Counted from the first letter of the stretch, positions 1-8,424 are shown. The stretch is 64,000 nt of DNA from Chloroflexota bacterium (GCA_023430545.1 JAEZAF010000255.1:173803-237802); one strand, 5' to 3'. Made by a program: numbers and translations. Notes: generated by a model not told the origin, from the sequence alone.

Positions 1-591
1 AATGGGTGCTTCACCGGCACCAGCCAGCGCTCTCGTCAGGCGTCCCATTCGGATCATGTCAAAGGCATGGCCGATACAGTCTGCACCAGTCGCACAGGCC
101 GAGGACGGAGTGTAGGTTGGCCCCATCGTCCCCAGTTCAATACTGGTCATATCACTGCCGCCATCCACCATCAGCATGGGGATGCCAAAAGGAGTCACAC
201 GGCGCGGGTCACCGGTCTCATGCAGCATGACAGCCTGATCGAAAAAGTTGGTGATGCCACCAACGGCTGATCCGATAAAAATACCCGTGCAGAAGCGATC
301 TTCGTCACTGGTGAGTTCAACCCCGGAGTGTTTGAAGGCCTGATGTGCTGCCGTCACCACAAAATGCTGATAGCGATCGCGGCGGCGGACCTCTTTTGCA
401 GGCATATGTTGTGCCGGGTCGAAATCCTTGACCTCAGCGGCGATCTTAACGGCATACGACTCCGTGTCGAAAAGCGTAATCGGGCCAACACCGCTGCGTC
501 CGTTTAAAATATTCTCCCACGTCGACTCAACATCGTGCCCGAGAGGAGTAATCATGCCAAGTCCGGTAATAACGACGCGTCTATTGTTCAT
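1..591 (-). CDS. fabF: Beta-ketoacyl-ACP synthase II (FabF), N-terminal 197 residues, cut by window edge
   Basis: The reverse strand from an ATG at 591 reads without a stop to the window edge. It begins MNNRRVVITGLGMITPLG, the typical N-terminus of thiolase-fold condensing enzymes of type II fatty-acid synthesis. Near the end of the visible part is SSACATG, whose Cys is the acyl-accepting nucleophile of the KAS I/II family. The His-His pair that completes the catalytic triad would lie in the missing C-terminal half. FabF condenses malonyl-ACP with acyl-ACP in the cytoplasm. It lies 104 nt downstream of the moaC-moaDE pair on the same strand, so read-through is possible, but the functions are unrelated. 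FabF versus a polyketide-type KAS cannot be fully separated on half a protein; FabF is much the likelier. Confidence 0.93.
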   Translation of the reverse strand, partial: MNNRRVVITGLGMITPLGHDVESTWENILNGRSGVGPITLFDTESYAVKIAAEVKDFDPAQHMPAKEVRRRDRYQHFVVTAAHQAFKHSGVELTSDEDRFCTGIFIGSAVGGITNFFDQAVMLHETGDPRRVTPFGIPMLMVDGGSDMTSIELGTMGPTYTPSSACATGADCIGHAFDMIRMGRLTRALAGAGEAPI

Positions 592-695
592 TAATTGACC
601 CTTCTGACAGATGGGATTTCACCATAATTTGCGTTGATCTGGAACATGCTGTTTTCAATGTGTGCTGCGTTTGTACCATACTCGGTATGTATACG

Positions 696-1430
696 CTATT
701 TCGATTTTGAACGATCCACGGATGTCGGATAATACTCGCCTTCGATCCATGTTTTGTCTTCAGTTTCCGCGCCAATTTCCTTTTTCCAGACCGGCACGAT
801 TTCCTTCAGACGGTCAATGCCGTAGCGCGCAGCTTCGAAGCTGCCTTCGTCACGGTGGCCGGATGAACAGGCGATCAGGATGGTATTTTCTCCAACGCTG
901 AGGCGGCCAATCCGCTGGATGATAGCGATCCCCTGTACCATCGACCAGCGGTCACGGATTTCGTCCGCTACCTGTTTCATTTTGGCAACTGCCATCGGCT
1001 CATAGGCCTCATATTCCAGAAAGGTGACTTCCGGAAGGTGGCCTTCTTTGTGTGTGCTGCCGCGAACCATCCCGCTGAACAGACAGATGGCACCGGTCGC
1101 TGGTGTGGTGATTGATGCGATGACGGCATCATGGTCAATGGGGTTTTCGTCTAATCGAATGATCTCCGGCCAGACAGGATTTCCGCTTCCACCGCTGACG
1201 GGTGGGAAGAAGGCGATTTCATCACCGTCCTGTAATCTGGCTGTATTCTCTGTGTATTCCTGATTGACAGCCCCGATTGCCGCGGCAATATGCGCTTCTG
1301 CTTGTGGATAGAGCGCTGCGAGTGCAGCGCGTGCGTCCGCCAGAGTCGAATCTGATGGCATGTCCAGCGTGATGCGGTTCGTGCCGACATGGTCTTTCAA
1401 ACTTGCAAATAACAGGATTTTGACCTGCAT
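696..1430 (-). CDS. Fused molybdopterin synthase, MoaD-MoaE
   Basis: A 244-residue protein joining both subunits of molybdopterin synthase, which inserts two dithiolene sulfurs into cyclic pyranopterin monophosphate. Residues 1-81 are a MoaD ubiquitin-like domain ending PPVSGG, with the Gly-Gly at 80-81. In standalone MoaD this Gly-Gly is the C-terminus and carries the thiocarboxylate. Residues about 88-244 are MoaE, with SGHRDEGSFEAA and PVWKKE, which hold the conserved His, Arg and Lys of the active site. As encoded, the Gly-Gly is internal and followed by SGN, so thiocarboxylation would need cleavage after Gly81, as is known for the fused MoaX of Mycobacterium tuberculosis. It starts 24 nt after moaC on the same strand, a two-gene cofactor operon. 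There is no frameshift between the halves. Confidence 0.92.
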   Translation of the reverse strand: MQVKILLFASLKDHVGTNRITLDMPSDSTLADARAALAALYPQAEAHIAAAIGAVNQEYTENTARLQDGDEIAFFPPVSGGSGNPVWPEIIRLDENPIDHDAVIASITTPATGAICLFSGMVRGSTHKEGHLPEVTFLEYEAYEPMAVAKMKQVADEIRDRWSMVQGIAIIQRIGRLSVGENTILIACSSGHRDEGSFEAARYGIDRLKEIVPVWKKEIGAETEDKTWIEGEYYPTSVDRSKSK

Positions 1431-1454
1431 GAAACGCTTCCTGTCTGCTGATAA

Positions 1455-1952
1455 TCAGGGCTGAGTAAGGTCTGCTGCGACATAGTCCCCGTGAACACCG
1501 CCATGCTTCTCCAGCACGCGGATATCCGCGATGCGCATCGCCCGGTCAACGGCTTTCGCCATGTCGTAAATCGTCAGGGCCGCGGTGCTAACGGCGGTCA
1601 GTGCTTCCATTTCAACGCCAGTTTTTCCAGTTGTGCGTACTGTCGCATTGATACGCACTGCGGCTGCTGCTTCATCTACCGAAAGCTCAACTGAGATCTT
1701 ATTCAGCATAATCGGGTGACACAGCGGAATCAGCTCCGATGTGCGCTTTGCCGCCATGATGCCAGCGATACGCGCCGTTGCAAAGACATCACCTTTCTTC
1801 AGACTGCCCGCCTGAATCAGCCGAAGTGTGTCTGGTTGCATATAGACTGCACCTTCGGCGGTGGCGGTGCGTTCACTATCCGGTTTATCTCCAATATCCA
1901 CCATATTGGCCTGACCGTTTTCGTCCAGATGTGTGAGCCGGGGGTTTGTCAT
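1455..1952 (-). CDS. moaC: Cyclic pyranopterin monophosphate synthase (MoaC)
   Basis: A 165-residue protein of normal MoaC length. MoaC converts the 3',8-cyclo-GTP made by MoaA into cyclic pyranopterin monophosphate, the substrate of the next gene's product. Visible family motifs are ANMVDIGDK near the N-terminus, LIPLCHP (active-site His), GVEMEALTAVS and IYDMAKAVDR, which carry conserved acidic and Lys residues. It is first in a probable moaC-moaDE operon. The upstream gene ftsY is divergent, and the 117-nt gap must hold both promoters. MoaA and the other Moa/Moe genes are not in the window. Confidence 0.96.
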   Translation of the reverse strand: MTNPRLTHLDENGQANMVDIGDKPDSERTATAEGAVYMQPDTLRLIQAGSLKKGDVFATARIAGIMAAKRTSELIPLCHPIMLNKISVELSVDEAAAAVRINATVRTTGKTGVEMEALTAVSTAALTIYDMAKAVDRAMRIADIRVLEKHGGVHGDYVAADLTQP

Positions 1953-1981
1953 GGGCGTAAGTGAACCTCTTTTGGTTTATC

Positions 1982-2010
1982 TTGAATTGATTTTACCGCA
2001 CGTGTATACT
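1982..2010 (+). promoter_or_regulatory. Sigma-70-type promoter for ftsY
   Basis: TTGAAT at 1982-1987 and TATACT at 2005-2010 are separated by 17 nt, a near-consensus housekeeping promoter. Transcription would start near 2017, about 50 nt before the ftsY start codon. Confidence 0.6.
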
Positions 2011-2069
2011 GACATTGCTACTGAACTGAAGTTTTCGCCCCTCTTTATTCTTACTTTCTGGAGCAACCC

Positions 2070-2972
2070 TTGAGTATTTTCCGCAGTGGCATGTCGAAAA
2101 CACGCCAGACATTTTTCGGGCGTATTACCTCAATGCTGACTGGCGCGCAGATTGACGAAGAAACCTGGGAAGACATCGAAGCGATTCTGATCCAGGCGGA
2201 TATGGGCGTCAATACCTCGCAAAAAGTAGTCGAACAACTTCGCCAGCGGGCCGCACGTGAGGGAATGCGCTCACCAGAGCAGGTGCAGCAGGCACTCCGC
2301 GAGACCCTGATGGGAATGCTGAAGGCTCCGCCTGCGATGAATATCAGCGGTCGTGAATTGTCTATTGTTCTGGTGGTGGGTGTCAATGGTTCAGGTAAAA
2401 CCACTTCGATCGGGAAGCTGGCTCACCGTCTGACACTGGCGCGGCGTAAGGTGATGCTGGCAGCAGGGGACACCTTCCGTGCTGCGGCCATCGAGCAGTT
2501 GCAAAAATGGGGAGAACGGGTCAACGTCCCCGTGATCGCCAACAAACCCGGATCAGATCCAGCAGCCGTGGTCTTCGACGCGGTATCCGCAGCGAAGGCA
2601 CGGGACTATAACATCCTCATTATCGATACCGCTGGTCGTCTTCACACGAACTTCAACCTGATGGATGAACTGGCGAAAATCAAAGCGGTTTGCAGCCGTG
2701 TCATCCCAGATGCGCCCCATGAGGTACTGCTGGTGTTGGACGGTACAACCGGGCAGAACGCACTGGAACAGGCCAAGCGCTTCCAGCAGGTGGTCGATGT
2801 CACTGGTGTGATTATCACCAAACTGGATGGATCGGCCAAAGGCGGGATGGTCTTTTCGGTGTTCAATGATCTGGGCCTGCCGGTTCAGTATGTCGGGTTG
2901 GGCGAAGGTATCGATAACCTGATCCTGTTCAACCCGGAAAACTTTGTCCTCAGCCTGTTTGATGAAAACTAG
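2070..2972 (+). CDS. ftsY: Signal recognition particle receptor FtsY
   Basis: A 300-residue SRP-family GTPase that receives SRP-ribosome complexes at the cytoplasmic membrane and hands them to SecYEG. An N-terminal helical N domain (about 1-95) is followed by the G domain: P-loop GVNGSGKTT, DTFRAAA, DTAGR and TKLDGSAKGG, then the C-terminal GLGEGIDNL found in FtsY and Ffh. The absence of an M domain and the ending in NPENFVLSLF indicate FtsY rather than Ffh. The long acidic A domain of E. coli FtsY is missing, as in many bacteria. The start is TTG at 2070, with GGAG about 10 nt upstream; an internal ATG at residue 8 is an alternative. Confidence 0.95.
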   Translation: MSIFRSGMSKTRQTFFGRITSMLTGAQIDEETWEDIEAILIQADMGVNTSQKVVEQLRQRAAREGMRSPEQVQQALRETLMGMLKAPPAMNISGRELSIVLVVGVNGSGKTTSIGKLAHRLTLARRKVMLAAGDTFRAAAIEQLQKWGERVNVPVIANKPGSDPAAVVFDAVSAAKARDYNILIIDTAGRLHTNFNLMDELAKIKAVCSRVIPDAPHEVLLVLDGTTGQNALEQAKRFQQVVDVTGVIITKLDGSAKGGMVFSVFNDLGLPVQYVGLGEGIDNLILFNPENFVLSLFDEN

Positions 2973-3027
2973 TTTGAAAAAACCGGTTCGACCACAATCT
3001 GCATTACCATGCAGCACGATCCATCAC

Positions 3028-3056
3028 AGAAGTTCATGTGCACTGCATGAACTTCT
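3028..3056 (+). other. Strong hairpin between ftsY and the rRNA methyltransferase gene
   Basis: An 11-bp perfect inverted repeat (3028-3038 with 3046-3056, 7-nt loop) lies in the 148-nt gap after ftsY. It has no clear T-run after it (TTGGCGTTCG), so it is a weak intrinsic terminator or an RNA-processing or stability element. Confidence 0.45.
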
Positions 3057-3120
3057 TGGCGTTCGCATGTACCGTGCTGTCAGCCTTTGTGCCGTATAAG
3101 GTGACCGTGCTGAATATCTG

Positions 3121-3927
3121 ATGAGCGAAACGATAACCAGTTTTCAGAACCCACGGGTGAAGCAGATTAAACGCCTTCGTGATCGAAAGGGACGCGAGCG
3201 GGAAAGACGCTTTGTCGTCGATGATGTCCGTGATTTCGAGCGGGCGGTCGAGTGTGACTTTGAGCTGGACTATGCATTTATCTGCCCAGAACTGGCAGCA
3301 GATCCCCAGGAACTTGATCGACTGGAGCAGATAATCCCGGCATACCAGCGGTTCGATGTATCGCGAGATCTGATGGAAAATGTCAGCTACCGCACCAATC
3401 CCGGCCCACTGGTAGGTGTGATGCTTGCCCGTAAGCCGCTGTCCGTGATAGATGATCACGTCACTATCACGCCACCGATTCTGGGGTTAGTAGGGCTGCA
3501 AAAACCGGGAAATATCGGAGCACTGCTGCGCAGCGCTGACGCGGCGGGCTTTAAAACCATCTTTCTGATTGATATACCACTGGACCTGTTTAATCCAAAT
3601 GTGATTCGCAGCAGCACAGGGGCGGTCTTCCTTTCTAATATCTATACACTGACAGAGGCACAGGCTGCCCGATACTTTGAGAAGGAGAATTATCAGATCG
3701 TGGCCGCACATCTGGAAGGGGATCGCAGTCTGTACTCGGTCCGGTTTGCAGAACGATGTGCCATCCTGTTAGGAACTGAAGATGTAGGGCTGAGTCAGGC
3801 ATGGGTAGAGCGCTGTGTTGTCCTGCTGAAGATCCCGATGATGGGCGTGCTCAGCGATTCTCTGAATGTCTCTGTCTCAGGTGCTGTGATTATGTATGAA
3901 GTCCTGCGCCAGAGGACGACATCTTAA
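3121..3927 (+). CDS. SpoU/TrmH-family RNA 2'-O-methyltransferase
   Basis: A 268-residue SPOUT-class methyltransferase that would transfer a methyl group from SAM to a ribose 2'-OH of rRNA or tRNA. The N-terminal 100 residues resemble the substrate-binding domain of RlmB-type enzymes, starting with the usual SxxNPRVKxIKRLRDRKGR. The knotted catalytic domain has the three SpoU motifs: KPGNIGALLRSADAAG (motif 1), LLGTEDVGLS (motif 2) and SDSLNVSVSGAVIMYE (motif 3). Exact target nucleotide cannot be read from sequence; RlmB-like, TsnR-like or a TrmH paralogue are all possible. It lies between ftsY and prfB on the same strand. Confidence 0.88.
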   Translation: MSETITSFQNPRVKQIKRLRDRKGRERERRFVVDDVRDFERAVECDFELDYAFICPELAADPQELDRLEQIIPAYQRFDVSRDLMENVSYRTNPGPLVGVMLARKPLSVIDDHVTITPPILGLVGLQKPGNIGALLRSADAAGFKTIFLIDIPLDLFNPNVIRSSTGAVFLSNIYTLTEAQAARYFEKENYQIVAAHLEGDRSLYSVRFAERCAILLGTEDVGLSQAWVERCVVLLKIPMMGVLSDSLNVSVSGAVIMYEVLRQRTTS

Positions 3928-4023
3928 GGCGGATGATGCTTTGAACTTATGGGTCTAACAGGTTCTGTATTCAACACTCAACACGTGTAACACGTTTAAA
4001 ACACTCGGACGAAGGGAGCAGGC

Positions 4024-4077
4024 GTGAGCCGCCATCAATTCAATGAACAATACGATAAATGCCCTCGTAAATCTTAA
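4024..4077 (+). promoter_or_regulatory. Short upstream ORF overlapping the start of prfB in another frame
   Basis: A GTG at 4024 is preceded at 5 nt by AAGGGAG, the only good ribosome binding site upstream of prfB. It opens a 17-codon frame that closes with TAA at 4075-4077. The prfB ATG at 4043 lies inside it, in the +1 frame. The ORF may couple translation into prfB or be a control element. The classical prfB frameshift site (CTT TGA C after an internal Shine-Dalgarno) is not present. Confidence 0.35.
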
Positions 4078-5137
4078 GAAAACGGTCGATGATCTGCTGC
4101 AGCGGCTGAAAATTGAAGCAAAAACAGAACGGGTGCACGACCTCGAAATGGAAGCAGGGGCACCTGAATTCTGGAATAGCCCGGATGAAGCTCAGAAGAT
4201 CATGCAGGAGCTTTCCCGGCTTCAGGCGGAAATTGAACCGTGGAATAAAGTGGCGCAGCGTGTCAGTGACGCGCTGGAACTGGCACGGATGAATGATGAC
4301 AGCCTGATTGAAGAACTGTCGCTGGAAGTCAGTCAGCTCACCGATCAGGTTGATAAGATGTCGGTGCAGGCGCTGCTCTCCGGCGTGCATGACGCCGAAA
4401 ATGCGATCCTGGCGATCCATGCCGGGGCAGGTGGGACTGACTCTCAGGACTGGGGGCAGATGCTGGAGCGGATGTATCTGCGCTGGGCGGAACAGAACGG
4501 ATACAAGGTTGAGATCATCGAGCGGATGGAAGGTGAAGAAGCTGGTATCAAGAGTGTGACAATGAGCATCAAAGGGCCATTTGCCTATGGTAATCTGCGC
4601 AGTGAGGCTGGTGTGCATCGGCTGGTGCGCTTAAGTCCGTTTGATGCCGCCAACCGCCGCCATACGTCGTTTGTGAAGGTGGAACTCTGGCCGGATATTC
4701 AGGGTCAGATTGACATCGAGATCAATGAAAAGGATCTGCGCATCGATACCTATCGTGCGGGTGGGGCTGGCGGCCAGCATGTCCAGAAGAATGACACTGC
4801 TGTGCGCATCACGCACGTCCCGACCGGTCTTGTCGTCCAATGCCAAAATGAACGCAGTCAGGCGCAGAATCGTGAGCGTGCCATTCAGATTCTGAAGGCT
4901 CGCCTGTTTGAGATGGAAATGCAGAAACAGGAAGCCGCACTCGCTGATCTGAAGGGTGAGAATATCAATGCGGAGTGGGGTAACCAGATCCGGTCGTATG
5001 TGCTGCATCCCTATCAGATGGTGAAGGATCATCGCACAGGCTACGAGGCCGGTAATACGGGGGCGGTGCTGGACGGACGACTCAATGAGTTTATGGAAGC
5101 GTATTTGCGCTTCCGTGCCGGGAATCACGTTTCCTAG
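4043..5137 (+). CDS. prfB: Peptide chain release factor 2
   Basis: A 364-residue class I release factor that recognises UAA and UGA stop codons and triggers peptide release. HRLVRLSPFD contains the SPF tripeptide that reads stop codons in RF2 (RF1 has PxT), and RAGGAGGQHV holds the GGQ motif that reaches the peptidyl-transferase centre. The N-terminal helical domain aligns with E. coli RF2 by eye. At the place where E. coli has the in-frame UGA for autoregulatory frameshifting, this gene reads through in one frame (QRLKIEAK), so the classical mechanism is absent. The ATG at 4043 has no Shine-Dalgarno within 13 nt; a short overlapping ORF has it instead. In-frame TGA at 4025 rules out an earlier start. 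Confidence 0.96.
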   Translation: MNNTINALVNLKKTVDDLLQRLKIEAKTERVHDLEMEAGAPEFWNSPDEAQKIMQELSRLQAEIEPWNKVAQRVSDALELARMNDDSLIEELSLEVSQLTDQVDKMSVQALLSGVHDAENAILAIHAGAGGTDSQDWGQMLERMYLRWAEQNGYKVEIIERMEGEEAGIKSVTMSIKGPFAYGNLRSEAGVHRLVRLSPFDAANRRHTSFVKVELWPDIQGQIDIEINEKDLRIDTYRAGGAGGQHVQKNDTAVRITHVPTGLVVQCQNERSQAQNRERAIQILKARLFEMEMQKQEAALADLKGENINAEWGNQIRSYVLHPYQMVKDHRTGYEAGNTGAVLDGRLNEFMEAYLRFRAGNHVS

Positions 5138-5224
5138 TCCACACTGTTTGTCAGGATGTTCACCTTTTTGCCTCTCTGTTAAACTCGGCCATCATTTGCC
5201 AATGTTATCGGATCGGGTGCTGTT

Positions 5225-6256
5225 ATGGTTTTAGCTGGTGCCTTGATTGCACTGACTGGTTTGCTGCTGATTTGTGGCATTGTCCAACGGCGCTCAAAGC
5301 CACTGCGCAATGTTGCTATCAATCTGCTGATCACGTATACCGTGGTCGTGCTGCTGCTGGTTGGTGGAGAACTCTACTTCCGCTATGGTTATGCAGACTC
5401 ACGGATGGAATTCGCGCTGACCAAGGATAACTGGTCTAACCGATATGTACAGAATAACTCGCTCGGTTATCGCGATCGTGAATGGCCGCTGGATGTACTG
5501 GCTCAGCGCGAGGTGGTCTTCGCAGTGGGGGATTCGTTCACACAGGGGTGGGGGATCAACGACCCTGCTGATCGTTTTACCGATGTCCTTGCCGCCGAAC
5601 TCGGTGATGATTATGCAGTTGTTAATCTCGGGATCGCAGGACGTTCGACCATCAATGAACTGGAAGCGATGGAAACATACCCTTATCAGCCGCCGGATGT
5701 GATCCTGTGGCAGTACTTCCTCAATGATATCGATATCGCCGCCAAGAGCAACGGTACGCCGTGGGAACCGAATGTGCCGCCAGTTCCGCAGATCGCACAG
5801 GAGTCTTACCTCGCTAGCTTCCTCTTCTGGCGACTGAACGAGTCTGCGCTGTATATCAATGCCAATGATAATCTCAGTGAGTGGGATTACTACTACGCGG
5901 CGTATGACAATAACTTCATCTGGGAAATTCACCAGACGGAGATCGACCGCGTGATTCAGTATGCCAATGACAGCGATGCGCGATTGGTTGTCGTGATTTT
6001 CCCCAATATGCGGGACCCAGTACGGAGTGTGGGCTATGTGGACCGCGTCGCGCAGTATATGGAAGCGCAGGGGGTGACGGAAATCCTGAAGCTGTATGAT
6101 GCCGCTGCCGCGTGGAATATCGAGGAACGGGTGGTTTCCAATGTAGACTCCCACGCCAGTGCTGCGTTCAGTCGGCATGTTGGTGAACTGATCTATGATA
6201 CATTTTTTGCTGGCGATTCCGTCACGGCTGACGCTGAAACAGTAACTACTCCATGA
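5225..6256 (+). CDS. Membrane-anchored SGNH/GDSL-like hydrolase
   Basis: A 343-residue protein with two N-terminal membrane helices (about 1-20 and 30-50) and an extracytoplasmic SGNH hydrolase domain. Block I is VGDSFTQGWG with nucleophile Ser104, block II is LGIAGRST, block III is YFLND (Asn167, Asp168), and block V is SNVDSHASAAFSRH with the catalytic Asp/His near 308-310. Such proteins act as esterases or O-acetyl transferases/esterases on surface glycans. It overlaps the next gene, a GT39-like membrane protein, by 4 nt (ATGA), so the two are translationally coupled and may modify the same envelope polymer. Substrate is unknown. Confidence 0.8.
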   Translation: MVLAGALIALTGLLLICGIVQRRSKPLRNVAINLLITYTVVVLLLVGGELYFRYGYADSRMEFALTKDNWSNRYVQNNSLGYRDREWPLDVLAQREVVFAVGDSFTQGWGINDPADRFTDVLAAELGDDYAVVNLGIAGRSTINELEAMETYPYQPPDVILWQYFLNDIDIAAKSNGTPWEPNVPPVPQIAQESYLASFLFWRLNESALYINANDNLSEWDYYYAAYDNNFIWEIHQTEIDRVIQYANDSDARLVVVIFPNMRDPVRSVGYVDRVAQYMEAQGVTEILKLYDAAAAWNIEERVVSNVDSHASAAFSRHVGELIYDTFFAGDSVTADAETVTTP

Positions 6257-8121
6257 GTTTCTTTCCGTCCTCCATGCCTCAGGCAGGTATAAAGGCTGAT
6301 CGTATTCTGGCGGTGCTGCTGGTACTTCTGCTGGCAGCGTTGATTCGTATTGCAGGAATGGGACACAACAGCCTGTGGTCGGATGAAGGCTGGAACCTGT
6401 GGGCGATTGAAGGCGATCACCCTGCGACGGTTCTGACGCGTTTGGCTGAAAATCATCATCCACCTGCATACTATCTGGCAATCGACACGTGGCAGCATAT
6501 CGGCGGAGACAGTAAGTTCAGCCTGCGTCTGCTGACGGTGCTGGGCGGTGTGCTTTCTGCCGCGCTTGTTTACCGCATTGGCGCGGATCACTTCAGTCAT
6601 GAGGCAGGGCTGTTCGCTGCAATAGTGTTCGCCGTCTTCGAGCAACCGGTGTACTACGGTCAGTCGATCCGGCACTATGGCTGGCTGGTGCTGGGCGTCT
6701 GTCTTATGACATTTTTCTTCCTCAGGTTGCTCCGACGTCCCACCCGTGGCTATCTGATCGCATACAGCCTGAGCATCGCCTTTTCGCTGTATACAATGTA
6801 CCTTGCGGTGTTTATTGTGGTGGTGCATGGCTTTTTAGGATTGTTTCTGTGGCGTGCGTCAGTGCGCCGTAAGTTCAGTCTGATTGGCGCGTGGATAATG
6901 GCCGGTGTGCTTCTACTTCCGTGGTTGATTTATGCATTACCCCAGCAGTGGGCTAAAGTACAGCGCGGGATCATCGTCGGTTACCCAAACAGCTATCCGA
7001 CCACGCTGGAAAACGCGCTGGAGCTGGCAGATCTGCTGCTCGGTGGACAATTCGTGGCGGGGATGGTTCTGTGTACGCTGGCCGTATACGCCGTGCTGAG
7101 GATGTCCCGGTCAAGACAGTTTATTGGCGGGTTGATTCTGGTTTCTGGCATCGGCCTGTATTTTGCGCTGCTGGTTGTGAATCTGTTCACCGGCATTCTG
7201 GCGGAGCGTACGGTGTTTTTTCTGACACCGGCCATCGCGCTGACGTTTGGAATCGGTTTCGAGCAGATTCCGCGACGGGTACAGATTCCGCTTACTGCCG
7301 CGCTGGTAGGCTGGATGATCCTGATGCCGCAGGGAGCCGTGCCTTATATCAATTCAGTGCCAGTTGCTGAGCAGGTTGCGCAGGGCTACAATCCTGGCGA
7401 CCTTGTGCTGTTGGAAACTGGGTTCGATGACGTCGCGTTCGAATACGAACTTCGGCACGAACTTTCCGCACACGATCCGCTGGTGTTCCGGTCGTACTAC
7501 CTCTACGATTATCCTGACGATGATACGATGATGGCTCAGCTGGATGAAGTGCTGCGCACTCGCCAGCGTGTATGGCTGGTGTACTGGAATGTGCCACCGC
7601 GCATGGCCGATTGGCTTCGGGAGCTGGGCTTCCGCAATGAAGGGCGCTGGTCACTTCCAATGGGTGGGGGTGATGTGATGTACGAGCTTTATCCGACCGT
7701 CCAGATTACACAGTTTGTTCGTCCGCGTAGTACACAGAGTGAGACCCGTTTTGGTGATCTGTTTACACTGCATGATGTCGTGTATCCACAGAGCTTTATT
7801 CGTGATGGTGTCCTGTTCACAGATCTCTGGTGGTCGGTTGAGCAGGTCGTGGATCGGGATTACTCATTCGGCGTGCTGCTGCGCGATCAGAGTGGGGTAG
7901 TTCGAGTAGAGAATTTCGGACCGATGACTGAACTTCCAACCAGCCAATGGCAGCCCCGAACCCTGTATTACGATCGCCGGTCGCTTGATCTTTCCACGAC
8001 AGATCTCGAACCCGGAACGTATGAAATCATTGTCAATGCCTACTGGTATCAGACCCCGGAGTTCCCACTTCAGTCAGGTGGAGAAAACTACGCCGTTGTC
8101 GGGACCATCACGCTGGAATGA
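6253..8121 (+). CDS. Multi-spanning glycosyltransferase, GT39/ArnT-like
   Basis: A 622-residue membrane protein. The N-terminal 400 residues hold about ten hydrophobic helices typical of GT-C glycosyltransferases that use polyprenyl-phosphate sugars. The first extracytoplasmic loop has LWSDEGWNLW, the acidic pair of GT39/PMT/ArnT enzymes, and a later NHHPPAYYL segment is also typical. The C-terminal 220 residues are soluble and probably extracytoplasmic, with no family I can name. It shares a 4-nt overlap with the SGNH hydrolase gene. Acceptor (protein, lipid or polysaccharide) cannot be inferred. Confidence 0.75.
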   Translation: MSFFPSSMPQAGIKADRILAVLLVLLLAALIRIAGMGHNSLWSDEGWNLWAIEGDHPATVLTRLAENHHPPAYYLAIDTWQHIGGDSKFSLRLLTVLGGVLSAALVYRIGADHFSHEAGLFAAIVFAVFEQPVYYGQSIRHYGWLVLGVCLMTFFFLRLLRRPTRGYLIAYSLSIAFSLYTMYLAVFIVVVHGFLGLFLWRASVRRKFSLIGAWIMAGVLLLPWLIYALPQQWAKVQRGIIVGYPNSYPTTLENALELADLLLGGQFVAGMVLCTLAVYAVLRMSRSRQFIGGLILVSGIGLYFALLVVNLFTGILAERTVFFLTPAIALTFGIGFEQIPRRVQIPLTAALVGWMILMPQGAVPYINSVPVAEQVAQGYNPGDLVLLETGFDDVAFEYELRHELSAHDPLVFRSYYLYDYPDDDTMMAQLDEVLRTRQRVWLVYWNVPPRMADWLRELGFRNEGRWSLPMGGGDVMYELYPTVQITQFVRPRSTQSETRFGDLFTLHDVVYPQSFIRDGVLFTDLWWSVEQVVDRDYSFGVLLRDQSGVVRVENFGPMTELPTSQWQPRTLYYDRRSLDLSTTDLEPGTYEIIVNAYWYQTPEFPLQSGGENYAVVGTITLE

Positions 8122-8160
8122 TCGCTTCGGCAGAGGAATTTTGAGCGAAGAATACAGTGC

Positions 8161-8189
8161 TTGACTCCTTTCAGGAGTCGGTGTACAGT
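8161..8189 (+). promoter_or_regulatory. Candidate distal promoter of rpoC
   Basis: TTGACT at 8161-8166 and TACAGT at 8184-8189 with a 17-nt spacer. The spacer overlaps a small inverted repeat (GACTCC / GGAGTC), which could be an operator or coincidence. Confidence 0.4.
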
Positions 8190-8223
8190 ATTTTGTAACA
8201 TTATATTCCCCCAACAACTCTCC

Positions 8224-8252
8224 TTGACGAAATGGTTTAAGGTGAGTATAAT
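8224..8252 (+). promoter_or_regulatory. Proximal promoter of rpoC
   Basis: TTGACG at 8224-8229, a 17-nt spacer and a perfect TATAAT at 8247-8252. Transcription from about 8259 would give a leader of about 165 nt before rpoC. Confidence 0.7.
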
Positions 8253-8293
8253 TTGTTCTCTATGGCAGCCGTCACCCCTTGATTGGAAATTAT

Positions 8294-8332
8294 CCAGCGT
8301 ATGGTTAACATCACACGCTGGCTTTTGTGTTT
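8294..8332 (+). terminator. Terminator-like hairpin in the rpoC leader
   Basis: CCAGCGT (8294-8300) pairs with ACGCTGG (8315-8321) and is followed by CTTTTGTGTTT. It lies downstream of the rpoC promoter and about 100 nt before the gene, so it would act as an attenuator. The stem is short (7 bp plus imperfect inner pairs). Confidence 0.5.
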
Positions 8333-8424
8333 AAGGTGCTCGATACACTGCCACTGTTGCTCGTTACTCTACCCGTTCTTGAAGTCCGTTCTCAACCAGT
8401 CATAGCGCAGAGGGAGGATACGCC

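Noticed and set aside
696..1430. MoaD-MoaE as a frameshift or assembly fusion
   Set aside because: One continuous frame with normal domains and a linker; such fusions are known elsewhere.
3937..3955. CTTTGA upstream of prfB as a possible frameshift site
   Set aside because: It lies before the ribosome site, and the +1 frame after it runs into a stop codon within about 15 codons, so it cannot feed prfB.
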